DNA of 64,000 nucleotides from Bryobacteraceae bacterium (GTDB lineage: Bacteria; Acidobacteriota; Terriglobia; Bryobacterales; Bryobacteraceae): assembly GCA_019752335.1 (NCBI GenBank), contig JAIEMJ010000004.1:124001-188000 (forward strand), in the 5' to 3' direction. Both the position numbers and the translations under genes were made by a program. The notes below the pieces were generated by a model. The model did no database searches, was not told the origin of the DNA, and worked only from the letters and a program-made list of their open reading frames with translations. Below are positions 63,926 through 64,000 of this stretch, one piece after another; position 1 is the first letter of the stretch, and every line of letters starts with the position of its first letter.

Positions 63926-64000
63926 GTGCGCGCTATCCAACTGGTCAGCCATCGGCGAATGGAAACGGTCGAGCTTCCTGAGGAGCGCGAACCGGGCCCC
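63926..64000 (+). CDS. Start of a medium-chain (zinc-type) dehydrogenase, partial
   Basis: GTG at 63926 opens a frame to the window edge reading MRAIQLVSHRRMETVELPEE and then REPGP. This is the usual N-terminus of a zinc-type alcohol/polyol dehydrogenase before its GEV(L/V)V region. Only 25 residues are visible, so the substrate cannot be told. It is divergent from the PspC gene. Confidence 0.65.
   Translation, partial: MRAIQLVSHRRMETVELPEEREPGP

Overview
The window reads as chromosomal DNA of a G+C-rich acidobacterium, most likely of the Bryobacterales/Solibacterales type. This is inferred from gene content: a planctomycete/acidobacteria-style DUF1549/DUF1553 cytochrome with its DUF1501 partner, Gfo/Idh/MocA-DUF1080 proteins, many secreted hydrolases, and a compact his operon. 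No rRNA is present to confirm it.

Left part, 1-29.7 kb, looks like conserved chromosome. In order it holds a secreted cytochrome/DUF1501 pair, anmK-mutS (minus), a small HExxH protein and an SMP-30-type lactonase. Then comes one long operon, hisI-hisG-hisD-hisC-HAD phosphatase-hisB-hisH-hisF-hisA, running into an M14 carboxypeptidase and a lytic transglycosylase. In front of hisI there is a readable attenuator: a 22-codon leader with six His codons, an antiterminator pairing and a GC-rich terminator with a U tract. After the operon come a metallophosphoesterase, sugar-dehydrogenase-like proteins (one frameshifted), a glycosyltransferase-methyltransferase fusion, a redoxin, nuoI and a tRNA-Gln(TTG).

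Middle part, 29.8-60.8 kb, looks accessory. It opens with a serine recombinase (two frameshifts) whose frame runs antisense into tRNA-Gln, so the tRNA is the probable attachment site. Next comes minus-strand cargo: a HEPN-motif protein, a nucleotidyltransferase/XRE pair that resembles a toxin-antitoxin system, and a ribbon-helix-helix protein. From 34.3 kb there are a winged-helix/TPR regulator, an ECF sigma factor, a GMC oxidoreductase/VOC/subtilase operon and a decayed sugar nucleotidyltransferase. These are followed by an SDR/Rieske-cytochrome/acyltransferase/DoxX operon, a DedA-ATP-grasp fusion, an aquaporin, and a second ECF sigma factor with a membrane partner. The part ends with a GH63-like glucosidase and two HbpS/GlcG-type proteins. 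Several joints are scars: two divergent genes both lacking 5' ends at 48.07 kb, two convergent genes both lacking 3' ends at 58.49 kb, and fused gene scraps at 60.4-60.8 kb.

Right part, 60.8-64 kb, is housekeeping again: coaD, an aspartate-type aminotransferase and a mannose-6-phosphate isomerase in one overlapping operon. Then come a hairpin repeat related to one at 4.7 kb, a PspC-domain protein and the start of a medium-chain dehydrogenase.

All functions are read from sequence motifs and memory of families. No database search was possible. Single-base frameshifts may be assembly errors rather than biology.
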